64,000 nucleotides of DNA from Hymenolepis diminuta (taxonomy: Eukaryota; Platyhelminthes; Cestoda; Cyclophyllidea; Hymenolepididae), in NCBI GenBank assembly GCA_900708905.1, contig CAADRB010000022.1:607691-671690 (forward strand). The letters run 5' to 3'. The notes under the pieces are model-generated. The model saw only the letters and a program-made list of their open reading frames with translations. It ran no database searches and had not been told where the DNA came from. Shown piece by piece: positions 1 through 12,300 of this stretch (position 1 is its first letter; every line of letters begins with the position of its first letter). Both the position numbers and the translations under genes were made by a program.

Positions 1-529
1 TAATATCTGGATTTTTATCTAAAAGAGACAACAGTTTCAGGCGAATTTCCGCATTACACGGCGAACGAAGACCCTGGATGAATACAAGGCACCTGAACTG
101 ATCCTCCTTCAGCGATCCATACGAGAATGCATTACACATTCGATTCACAATGGGTGCATACTTTTGAAAGTCTTCACCTTTGCGTATGGCCAAATTTAGG
201 CACTTAAAACGCCTATTGAAAAGCGAGGTATTATGGCCAAACACCTTTCCGCACTTTTCGATCGTTTCCTCATATGTGAAATCCTTCGGCGAGAGTGGAA
301 GGAGATATGTTAGATAGATATCATGGTCGTTTTTGCTGAATTTCCGCAGCTGCATGTTTATCCTCATTTCGTTAGGTAATCCTGCCATTCGATTTTCGTA
401 AATATCCTAATAACGAGCGTACCATGTCGTAAAAATTTCACCTACAGAGGGTTCATAATGGAACTCACCAACATTCTTAATGAAGGCTTTTGGATCTGTA
501 TCAGGTTTGGTCAAATTCATTTGTTCCAT
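1..529 (-). pseudogene. Ty3/Gypsy-type gag fragment (broken)
   Basis: Read on the minus strand from an ATG at 527-529, the frame runs to the left edge of the window with one stop. It resembles the gag (capsid-like) region common in Ty3/Gypsy elements of flatworms and other invertebrates. It has a segment with KVFGHNTSLFNRR followed by a Y-A-P-I-V-N-R stretch and a segment ending in LLSLLDKNPD. Codon 41 is a TAG stop (plus-strand cta at 407-409), so the copy is broken there. The rest of the element lies outside the window to the left, so I cannot say whether the pol region survives. Identification rests on remembered family resemblance and is moderate. Confidence 0.6.
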
Positions 530-584
530 GATGCATCGGACAATGGCCGCAATTTTGGTAGTGGCGACACAGTGATGGACTCAA

Positions 585-586
<2 letters not shown>

Positions 587-615
<29 letters not shown>
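587..615. repeat. (TA)n microsatellite
   Basis: An uninterrupted TA dinucleotide run of about 29 bases lies just beyond the start side of the gag fragment. It is a simple repeat with no visible function. Confidence 0.9.
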
Positions 616-619
<4 letters not shown>

Positions 620-2311
620 ACAACTTCCTGTTTGTGATAATTTGACGTTCCTATAATACCTTTACATATATAATATATAAATATCTACATAATGCGTCTA
701 ATCCTTTGTAATTTTATGTGGAATGTATATGGTTGAGACGCAAAGGTGTGGAGATTGAGTTTGTACATAGGTAAATAGGGCGCATTTTCTATTTTTAATC
801 ATTAGAAAGTGTCGGCATAGAAGGAACTGAAAATCAGCACAATAAGCAGCAATAAAGTCCATGCATCTAAATTTTCTTGATTTCTAAGTGCATTGAGTTA
901 TAACTGATCATGAGACTTATTGATGACTCTGTAGTGACTTCAAAAGTTATGATTTTCCTAATTTTTGTGTGGTCAAGTTCATACTCATGATATTCAGATC
1001 TCATTATCGTTTTTCAATTTAATTGTGCACTTAATTTCCCAATAAAGTTAAAAAATTATTAGAATGACAAAACTTCTAAAAAATATCTTTTGGTTAAATT
1101 AAATTAAGTTTAAAACCGATGACATACGAATTATTTGCAATAAATTACGCAACAATAATTAACATTGCTTTATATTCCGCACATAACTTCTAAAAGCCAA
1201 TTTTGAGTATTTTTATTTCGAAGTTTTAGAAAGATTTAGGTTACGTTTCAATAAATAATTATCATCGATGAACAGATAATTGTTAGTCCTCAAAATTAGG
1301 GGAAATTCACTTGGTTAAGTCTATTTTAACTGAATAGTGGCACTTAATCGAAGCAATAATTAATTTTCCTTAAATATTCATAAAACCGTTTCCCCCGAAG
1401 AAATGAACATTGCCGTTACTCTAATTCTTTGGGGGCTTGATATAAGGAAACTTTATTTTCTAATAAATTTGCAGCTGCTAAACATGCTACTGATCACAAA
1501 ATCCCCATCCCAACCGTTTATAATTCAGAAATAAGCATCCATTTCCGGCTGCCGATCAGATCTATATTAACGGGAAGGTTCATATTCGGAAATGAACTAT
1601 TCATTCGATGACGAACTTCCACTGGGCGTTTAACCTCCGAATAATTTCAAATTTATCATATTCGCATTGCTGAGAGAAGGCAAGTGCTATGTGGAAGTAA
1701 TAACAGGAACGTACGTCAATCCGGCCAGGATATCTAACCATTTATACAACATCATAAAGTCAACGGTTATTTAAAATGTCAGCGAACAAACCAGATATGC
1801 TATAAAAATATCATAAATGTATGTATGTTTTGGTAACAGCTTAAATAACCAAGGATGAAATTTTCTGAAAATAATTTTAAAAGTTAAGAAAGCCGGAGCC
1901 AAAAGTTATCATTAAACGATTTAAATGTTCTCTAGTTTTAATTGGAAAATATTTAATAGTTTAATACAAACGCAATACTGTACTTTAGGAAGGACAATGA
2001 AATAGTGTCATACTTCTTCTTTATTTTAAACATTTATTGCTACGGAATAAACTGCTTAAATGAAAATTAATAGAATATTATATAGGAAAGACCATTCTAC
2101 ATGTAATTTTGGTAATATATATAATACACTCACAGTAAACCAAACTAAAATAAAACAAACATAAATGAGTTTATTATTAAAGGTTGTTTTTTGGTATTTC
2201 GATACAATTTTATTGCTTTTATAATCCAGCCTTGTTAATCCCTCGCGATAATTCTCATTGTCATGTTCAAGGTCAATTTTGCCATTTGTTGTTGAGTTTG
2301 CGGGACAGCAA
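616..2311. other. Upstream region of the 53BP1 homologue, no gene seen
   Basis: This AT-rich stretch lies between the gag fragment and the first coding ATG of the 53BP1 homologue. I found no open frame with protein-like composition and no convincing RNA gene. It probably contains the promoter and 5' untranslated region of the downstream gene. I cannot place a transcription start from sequence alone. Confidence 0.5.
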
Positions 2312-3354
2312 ATGGATCTTGATCGTTCTTATTCCGACGATTCTGAAAGCTTTATTCCTTCGTCAAATTTTGAACCACCTCCTCCAGTTGATTGTATTTT
2401 GCAAAAGTCTCATACCAGTGCGGACGAAACGGACATAAATGGATTTGTAATTTATATTAATATCTTTGCATTTTCAATAGGATAGGAATTCTCGTAGATC
2501 AAAATACGGCACACAACCAGATGGTAATTTCTGATGAATTCATCTTATTTTCCATGTAGAATTTGAGGATATTCATTTTCAATCGGCTAATTCACTGGGT
2601 GGTAATTTTTCTCCCTTAAATGTAGATATAGGTTCTCCTGATACATTTGGTTCTGACAAATGTTTCATGAATCCTCATTCATCTCTTCAAGATAATGTAA
2701 GTTACTTTTATAATTATAATATTTTTGTTTGCTTAGTCGACGTTTGGGAGTCAGAATTCTACCTTCTCGCCTGCTCAACTAGCTTCTTCCAGTAAAATTT
2801 CAGAAAATTCCGAGAACGTTGATCCCAAAAGGTCAGATCAATTGCAGAAGCTTTTGTCTCCCGCTCTTAGTTCTCGAGCATCGGTTCCGTCTACAATTCC
2901 CACAAAAGGTAAGACTGTTTTGTCATCTATTATTTATTTTGCTACACTTAATGAGATTTCACTATTTTGAATGTTCAAATTTATTTCAGTTGCTCAAGTT
3001 GATCTTCTTGAATTTCGATCCCAAGTTAACACCGAATTCAGCTCTATTGAGTCATTAAATTCAATTTCACAGGGAGCAGGCACCAATACTACTACTTCAA
3101 CTCGCACAACAAGGTCTGGATCTGATCTATTTAAGACAGATTCATCCTCTGCCTTTAGAGAGCCTTTGGTTCCACCTAGGCGCAGGAATGTGACCTCAAC
3201 TTCTACCAATACTACAACTTATGAGGAAATCGATAACTTACCGGCATTTTCTTATACCCTCTCTCTTGCCATTCAACGACTTCCTACTCAGATAGAAAAA
3301 TCGAGTCATGTAGAATTCAAAGTTCCCGATTTCGCTAAAACAATTACTTGGCAG
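2312..3354 (+). other. TP53BP1: 53BP1 homologue exons 1-5: N-terminal SQ/TQ-rich region
   Basis: The exons are 2312-2446, 2481-2523, 2560-2696, 2737-2908 and 2990-3354. They encode residues 1-284, a low-complexity, Ser/Asp/Pro-rich and presumably disordered stretch beginning MDLDRSYSDDSESF. Introns here are only 28 to 81 bases, in contrast to the kilobase introns downstream. The segment has SQ or TQ dipeptides in GTQPD, GSQNS, RSQVN, ISQG and PTQI, which are possible ATM/ATR-type kinase sites. Human 53BP1 has a comparable N-terminal phospho-target region. The sequence itself is not alignable by eye to the human protein, so the assignment rests on continuity of reading frame with the downstream domains. 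Confidence 0.75.
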
Positions 3355-6300
3355 GTTAGTGAAATATTGATTCGATGAAATTTTAATCTTGATTCCATTA
3401 TTGGTGCTTACTTTTAGCGACCTGTTCCGATTTGAGAATAATCGACGATGAAGCTGGCCATAATGACTTTTATTACAAAGAAAAATGCTTTATATCTTTC
3501 AAAGGTGGGCATGGGAACATACAGACTAATCACAATTGCGATTTCTGTGGTTTCATTGTTGATAATCGGTTACTCATGCATTACACTCATCAATGCGCTT
3601 TTTTCAGCTAGACTATCTTGTGTCTTATCGTTTTTACTATCTAGTTGAAAATCATGTAATATGAGGCACTGCTAACTAATTCTTAAGTTTTTTATGAAAG
3701 CGCTTTTTAGCAACATGGATGTGCACCCCTAGGCATTGAATCCGCAACCTCTGATTTAGCAGACGGGCCCGTTGTTGTTAAACTTTTGGTATTTGTATGA
3801 TTGTCCATTTCCTTAAATTTGATATTTTTCTTCGAGATGGTAGAAATAATATTTGCCTGATCTTTACACCGCTAGTTAACCTATAGGTTTTTTGCCGGCA
3901 GTTTCGCAACGTGCATGTCTGTCAAGTCATAAATCGACATTCATCGGTGCATATCTAACCAATGGTGGGAATGACCAACCTAAACGGCTAATGTTTGAGA
4001 GAGAAGTAGAATGTATGCATCTACTCAAAGTATCTGTAGAATAAGCTAAGGTAATTGTTCATAAGGCTTCCCTTAATGAATTCGAGTAGCTTTTATGCTA
4101 CATTTTATCATAGGATTAATCGATACGGCTGTTTACTGTCATCACCGTTGAACGTCGATTTCGTGACATCTGACCTTGCAGATGCGGGAGTAGACCACTG
4201 GGTCACCGCAGCACTTCCCTCCCTCCGGTATACATGTATGCTAATGCAGTCTACTAGTATTGATGTGTTGCGCTATAGACCGTATTTGTCTAGGATTACC
4301 CTACGCAATCCCATTACACAGTAGAATATTCACGCTTTATCTATTTATTACCCATAATAGTGCAAACAAGGTTACTTTAACCAACGCTTTGTGTGTGAAG
4401 ATTGGTAAGTAAGATTTCAATAACATTTTGATTAATGTCTCATCTTTATAAATACTTGCCCATTGATTTTATCTTCGTCCTTGTAATTGTATGGCAAGGC
4501 TCCTCAGAGGAACTTTTTCCGTTAGGAATTTTTTCATTTTTTCCTTGCTGTCCAATCCTAGCATCATTCTTCGGTCAGTGTTTTGAACAGACTTTAATCT
4601 ATTATTATCTACTTTATGATGATCACAACCGTAGGTAAACTATATGGAAAGCACAAACTCGACACATGATTGCTCAAATTTATACTGATCTTTTTTCTCA
4701 TACATTGCAGTCTCGAGTTCGCCGAAGGGAAGAGGCTGCAGCAGCGTCCATTTCTACAGCTGCTGGGGTACTGGCTGACTCTTTCAGTGACTGGATCCGC
4801 GAAAGCCTACTCTCTGATTCCGATGAATCACATCGTGGCTGCAGCTGTACTCCAGCCACTTTGGTTGGAAATAAACTTAATGCCGAGTGCCTCCGAATCT
4901 CATCCTCATCCTCTGAATATTTTGTTCCTCGAACAGTAAGCTTAACTTCCCCCTCCTCATAGGGTTAATCGATCCCTCCCCTTCCTTTCTAGGTTATTCC
5001 TGAAAGCAGTGATTTGGATGCACAATGTAGGTTCTTTTCTTGTCAAATTAATGTCTTGCCTTCATTTCAGCTGATACTGTCCCCGCACCCATGAATCGAT
5101 CAAATGAAACTAGAGGGTAAGGAAACTTACCACAGTGTTTCTCTAACGCCATAAATCTAATAATGAGTATAAGACAAAATCTGACTACTACACTTGCATC
5201 AGGCCTACGTATTCAGCTATACTCACTAACTGTGACGGGAACCCTCCAGATCACGGCATGGGGATGGTAGTTTCTAGCTTCCCACTATCGTTATAGTTAA
5301 ATCAGATTGAATAAGTAAAAGACGCAAGTCATTTAACTTAAAGAAGCTGCTTTTTTAAGAAAATGAAAACGCTTGTCTAACTTGGAATTTATGGAATAAG
5401 CAGTAATAAAGTAGTGATAATATTCATTTTCATTCTTGGGCGTGGAAAACTAATAATCGATAAATCCGTACATGATCGGCACTCATGTACGTCCATTCGC
5501 TCAGTAGACGTAATATGAATGAATACTGCAGTTGACGTTCTTATGTAAAGTCACGTATTTGATGTACACTCAGTGAGTGGGTCTATCTATTAAAGATGGT
5601 GCCAGAATTCGTGTTTCTCATCAGGAAGACTTTATGATGTTATCCATCCATTCAAGATGATTGCTGGAAAATACTTTCATTTGAAGGCCTTGGTAATCGC
5701 TTAGGATAATACTAAAGGAATAGAATTTAATTCGAACTGCTCAATTTGGTCTCCATGCCTTCATCGATTAATTAGCAAATGTTTTTATTCTTCTTTGTAT
5801 AGAATCACTTCAGAGAGCAACAGTCGTGCGTCGACTTCATCTTCAGAATACTTCCTTGCATGGAAAGCTGTAAGTCTACTTGCTCATTTAAATTTATCAC
5901 TTTTCTTCCCGCCATACAGACTTCATGTAAGAGAAAGTTGAATGGAAGTGCTAAAGAAATCCAGGGTATGTCTTCATTTGTCGTTAATAATTCTTCTGCA
6001 GAAAGTGTCCTGAGTGAAGCTAACATCGAAGCTCAATCCATGACCATCTCTTCCAACGCCATGGATGCTCAAAGTCGTACTTCAACGTCATCTTCGGAGT
6101 ACTTAATTCCTGTGAAAGTACGTCATTTAAACTGGAATGTCGTCACACTCATACTGAAGAAATAGTAAGGTCACTAGCATCTTTAGGATATTACCAAGGG
6201 GACTGGGAAATCGCCTCAGCTTAAGTCTAAATATTATAATCATCTAGTGCGCTACCATTCATATCAAATCGTCACGAAATGTCTCTACTTTAAAGTTGTG

Positions 6301-9300
6301 ATCTTTCCGTTCCGCATCTTCTGATTTCGCCGTTACTGTCGAGGCTAGCGATTCTTATCATCCGCATTGCTGACGTTGAATTATCGATTTTTCAGTCTCT
6401 GTATTTTTGATGTACCGGTGATCAGAAAATATATGCGCATCCGGTTAGTGGAATAGTGGTCTACAGAGAATTTTCCCAAAATACTTTTCTTCAATTGAGA
6501 CATAATAACATTGTATCTGTATACTTCCTTAGAAGAAATGTGTTCGAAACCCTTATAATGTAAGTTGGTCATTTTCACCCCTTGTCTTTAGCTTCAGCTA
6601 CTCAAACAGACCCGGAGATGTGAGAAGGAGAAAACGCTTGGCGACATTAGAACCAATCACCACTACGCTACCCGCAATCCTATTGGCCAGCCTAACATGG
6701 ATCACAATCTGATTTTCACACAATGTGCAGAATAGTCGAACTGCAAATCTAGGGCTTAGTTAGATTATCAAAAACTCACCTGTCCTAACCTCGATATTCA
6801 AACGGTTTGATTTAATAAAGGATAATCCAGGGTTTCGGTAACTCCTGATCATATATGATGTTTCAATCAAGAGGGATCAGATCTAATTTGATGCAGTTTC
6901 AGAGGTCATACTACATAGTTTTTTCTGAAAATCTTGGTGGTTTCTTTCCCCAATGCCATCTTACTGACCGAATTTATCAATTTTCGATTGGAATATGGTA
7001 GTTTTAGATTATTGATTATTCGAGGACTGAGAATGACCGTTTGAAATGGCTTGATTGATAGCGATGGAAGATGTATGTTTTGAAGCCTGTAGATTCAGAA
7101 AAATAATTCTTAATGGGAGAAAGGGTTTACAACTATTAGTGTAGACAAGCTTTTTGAACTCTAAACGAGTTCTACTTCAAAATAGCTGAAATCGAGATTG
7201 GGATAAGAACTAGAATAGGTTCCTAGTTGAGAGATAGGACGGGGAATTGTTTGGTTTAATAATGATTTACATTTATAACTCCCAAGCTCATAAAGCTTTT
7301 TCAAACAGTCATTTTAAGTATAGGGTTAGTGTAATGGAGACATGGGAGACTCGAAATCTACTTACTCCCTTATTAGCCAGACAACCATGATCGTTCACTG
7401 ATAAATACCAAAGCCGTGAAATCAAACTTCGCAAGCGATCACGGTAACCGCTGCGCATGCAGTTAAGGTGCACCAGGGTCAATATTGGAGTCGGGGCATT
7501 TGTAAAGGGAACATTTAATTAGTGGGCTAACTATTTAAATTTAAAAAATGAGCCAATGTGTCGAAAACTGATATCTATGAATTTGTTTCTTACTTGCATA
7601 ACTTTATTTGAGTCCGGTTTACAGAAATATAGTTTCCTCCCATGGACTAATCGTTTAATTTGTTTTTATTTTAGAAATCTGCAATGAGAATGGCCGGGTC
7701 TGCTAACCGGGAAGTGGCTGGTAAAATATTTTTCCATAAATTTACATGAGACTTGTTTGTAGTAAAGTGATTTGCTTCAGTTTTCTTATAAAATTGGCTT
7801 ATTATGGTAGGAATTATGTTTTAAGGTCACAGCTGACCTTTTGTTTAGTATCGATTAGGTTGCTTTGAATTCCATAAATTAAATAAATATGTGCTTCTCC
7901 AAAATTATAGATGTCGTTGAAATGGAAAGTCAACCGAAATCCTCCGGAAAAAGCTCCGAATCTGCCCCGTAAGTAGTTGATCGATATTTGTCTGAATTTG
8001 GTGAAATAGATCCTCTGAAGAGGTAGTAAAAGTGGTGGAATGGAGTAAATTTGAAAGCTACTTTTCACTGACATGGGTTTAGAAATATATATCTTCACAC
8101 AGTGCAAATGTCTGTTAAGTCTCGAGATCAATGTTCATTGGAGCACATCCAGAGATGTGGATGGCAAACGGACGGGCTAATCTTAGTCAATAAAAGACCT
8201 TGTAGAACGCAAGTATCTCATTCAAAGATCCCGTATCTTTACCTACCCTTAGTTTGCTTTAAGAAGGTCTCCATTTCTAGTCTAACCTACGTCATTCTTT
8301 TAAATTTCAGTCTTTTACAACACCAGGCATCTTCGGCCACTATCGAAAAACGTTTTGTGAGTATCTGAATATTCTTATCTTTTAAATCTAGAGATTCTGA
8401 ATTGTCTTCATTACTTACTTTTGGTTCATTCTTATAGGAATTTAGCGATATTTCGGTTAACAGTAATCAAGAGACACGAGGCAAGTCTTTTTGATCGTTT
8501 GTTTGGGGGGCGATTTATCTTACAGTGGGATTTTTTATTTGATTTTATTTACAGATCCAGGAACTACTAATTCTTCTTCTCAAAATGAAGTACAAACATG
8601 GGTTTCAAATACGTGAGTGGATTCTTTTTCCATTTTCATTAAGCATAATTTTTTTGCTTTTGATTGGCTGAAAGAACCTGTCTGCCGCTTTTGATCCATT
8701 GACAATTAAAATACGTCTGTGAATATATATAAGTAAATTTGATAATGAGTCCGGCAATTTAAAGATCTTATATTGACTACGAATTGGACAATGGGATGCA
8801 TAACTTTCAAGTTATAGTTCATAGAAGTTAGAGTTCTGCCAGGCTTATAGATGCCTTTTCTGTATTTTGACATTCTTTTCCAGCCTTCATGTAGTTCTGA
8901 AGGTTGCATTCATGAAGACATTTTCTCTTAATTTTGTTGAGCAGTACACATCAGGTAGTGCGAAAAATTGTGGAGAGTGGTTGCATGACTCATTTCTCCT
9001 TTGTGCCTTCGTTGTATCCGACATCCAGATATTTAAATTAACGACACAAGTTGCGGTACAAGTACAACTACTAGTTTTACGTTTTTTCACCCGCGACAGT
9101 GCAAAAAACTACAGTTTCAAAGCATTGGAAAACATCTGACCTATTAAATAGTCCAGGATGGCTTAAGGGAACGGGATCGAGTAGAAGTCAGGTCATTAGA
9201 AGATTTACACTATTTTATGTAATGGTTCAATGTTCTAATGTCAGAATTTGTTCAATGAATTCCTATTTGATTTTATGTACATCGGTCTTTGACTATTTGA

Positions 9301-12300
9301 TTTATTTATAGGTGGTTGGTTAACCATTTTAAATACAATCTTCTTTTGATAACCACTATATTAGCAGGTTGACAAGAGCTAACATGGGGTTAATATAGGG
9401 GTGCCAACTTTTAATTCTTACAAACCCCCCTTAGAATAGGTATTGGTAGGGTACTTGCTATCTATTTGGTGATGGTAGCAACTAATCTAATTGTGCTCGT
9501 CATGTCAATAGATTAACTACAGATTGGGGGAAGAAACATTCGCACATATTTTTGACTGTCTTAACGCCGGGCCTCAATAGTTTACTGTACTGGCAGTTGG
9601 ATCGGAAGTTTCTGGATTAAGAGATTGCTCTGGATCTTTTCCTTTATAATCTCGAGAGTAATTCTAGGAAATGAACATGCTTAATGATCCAGCCCTTGGC
9701 TTTGGTGCTTGGTTGAAGACGAAAATTTCAAGTATACACAGTGGTTGCTTTTTTATTATCTGATGGGATTTTATTTGCTTTTTTGGTGAAACAGGCCTAA
9801 TTTTCATAACCTCGTACCCATCCTAAACAAAACGGCACCGTCAGTGACGTAGCCGTAAAAGTCCCGGGTCAGAATTCATAGATTCATTAATCTTATTATT
9901 ATTATTATATTATTATTATTAACTTTACTTATACAAAAATGGTTGGAAGAGAAATATATTGTCTCATCAGAATGCTACTCCTTTGAATAAAATGAGTGCT
10001 GGGCTTGGACTCCCCTTGCCATCGAAATAGATCGTATAGTTATAACATCCGCAACATTTACACTGTCTTATTTTTCAGACCCGAACCAATTCTTAGGAGT
10101 ATCCTTCGTAATCGAAAGGGAGTAAGTGTTTGTTAATAATATTTTTGTTACATTTCACTCATTCAAAAGATTAATTACTTTGAGATTTAATCAATTCAGA
10201 GATCTGCAAACATGACGACAGTCACTAATCAACAGAAGACGAGTGGTGGGTTTTACTTTCTCATTTCCTAACATACTAATTTGCTTAGATTCCCCTAGCG
10301 ATTATAACTTGCCAACACTTCCTCATGTCTTTTCCTCAAATAGGTAAGTAACTTGTCTTTTCAGAAACCTCAATACGTTGTTCTTTTTTCTAATCCCGAC
10401 TTGTCCTTTTTGTTGAAACAGACCAAATTCCCAAGAGGAATCAACGGGTCCTCAAACTCCAGTAAGTGTAATGATTAATTGTGTTTAGGAAGCTGAAATT
10501 TCAGATAGTCCATAATGTTCCATTTGCTTCTTCGTCTTCAGGAATCTGCAACAATCACGGTAGAACCTTCCAGAATGACTAGTCAAGGTATGTTCTAATC
10601 TTTTGGCCGAGAAATATTCGTTTCTACTAAAATTATATGTGCTTAAATCAGTATTGCCTTTATCCATACATTTATCTTTATTCTTGACCTGGAACGTGTG
10701 TGTAACTTGAGAATTGTATTTTATTCTTCTATCTAAGGAGATCTCGAAAATGCATGAATGTTCTTGAAAAAAATCCCCATCCAGCTAAGCTTTAACAGAA
10801 AGTATTGCCTTAAAATACCATCTAGGTTTTAGAGACTACATAGCGCCTCTGTACTTCCAGATCCAAAAATTTATTTCACTCTTCCCTCTACTCAGTAAAT
10901 GCCACATTGAAAGATATAGCATCTTTCTGTCCAACTTTTGCTGATCATTTTTATGAATGAAATTGAGGAATGTCGAAAAGGGAACAATCAATGTATTATC
11001 TCAATTCCGATAGGGTTAAGATTGAACCTAATTGAAATATCTAATCGGTTCTTTGTGTTAGCATGTTCTTTGTCGTGATTTAATATTTAAAAAAATCATT
11101 CCCTAAAATGAATGGTATATTCATATAAATTTAATATTCGTTTGATTCGTCCCATTTTTCTCTTATATTCCACTTATTATTTTTGGCAATCTAATTGTTT
11201 GGGTTATCAGTTGACCCTGTTTTTTAATCAATATGGTTATGTAAGCTTGAGGAATTTAACCCTTTAATTAGGACAAAAGAGGGGCATTGTTGATTAGGGT
11301 CATCCTCTACTTTGTCTTACGTTAATATTTATCGATTTTTCTTCTAGAATCCCAAACTGAAGGCTTTTCAAACACCAATGAAGATTCATCTGATACATCT
11401 ACGTAACATTTTCTTTTTATAATGACTCATTGTTTTTGCGAAAAATTTTTGCCTTTTTCTAACTTATTTCATTCTCTTTTCAGCGTCGTTTGTAAGCAGG
11501 AACCATTGAGCCCAGAAAGTTATACGAAGCTTATTTCATCTTCGAAAAATGTTCGTATTTGAGCCATGTTATTGCGATTAAATGGTCAGGTAATGCTTAT
11601 AATGAGGTAGACAGGGGATAGTACGTAAAGTGGGGGAGAAGGGCAAAAGTAAAATTTGAACATTTTATCTTAAGAGTAAAGTGTTCTAGTTCGTATCGAT
11701 CTCTGCTCTTAGGACCTTCCTGCTTTGAAAGCGTTTGAGTCGATCGGACCTCATTTATGAAGAAGATTGAATGATAATTCCAATAAATGACAGTTGTTCA
11801 TTTGTGTTTTAATTTGTTCGGCAGCAGGAAGCATGCTCAAGAAATTACCCAAATTTACAAGACTGGATGATGGTTATCACTGCAGAGCTCCTCATTTGTG
11901 TAAGCCAAGATTTGAAGCAAGCTGGATTTATACTTAAATATTACTTAGTTTGTTTAAACAAAAGGTCATATCAAGTATATGATTTGACAATGTAGTATTT
12001 ACGGGAGGGTGGTAATAGAGGTTAATTAGGGGGAAATCAATCTTGAAATCATGGCTGGATTTTATATTGCTCCAGTCTCTGTCGTGGTCTCTTTATCCTT
12101 GGAAGACTTCATTCCTTAAAATTACTGAGAGTATTCGGTTAGAGTCTAGGTCCCAAGGCAGGTGGGGGGAAATATTGTAGTGGATTTTCGTTTTCAGGAA
12201 AGATAGTTTACATTTATTTGTCTCTTCTTATGTTCATTCAATTCAAATTCGTATGATCGCAAAAGAAAGCCGAAGTACATCCGAATCGAACATGTTTAAA

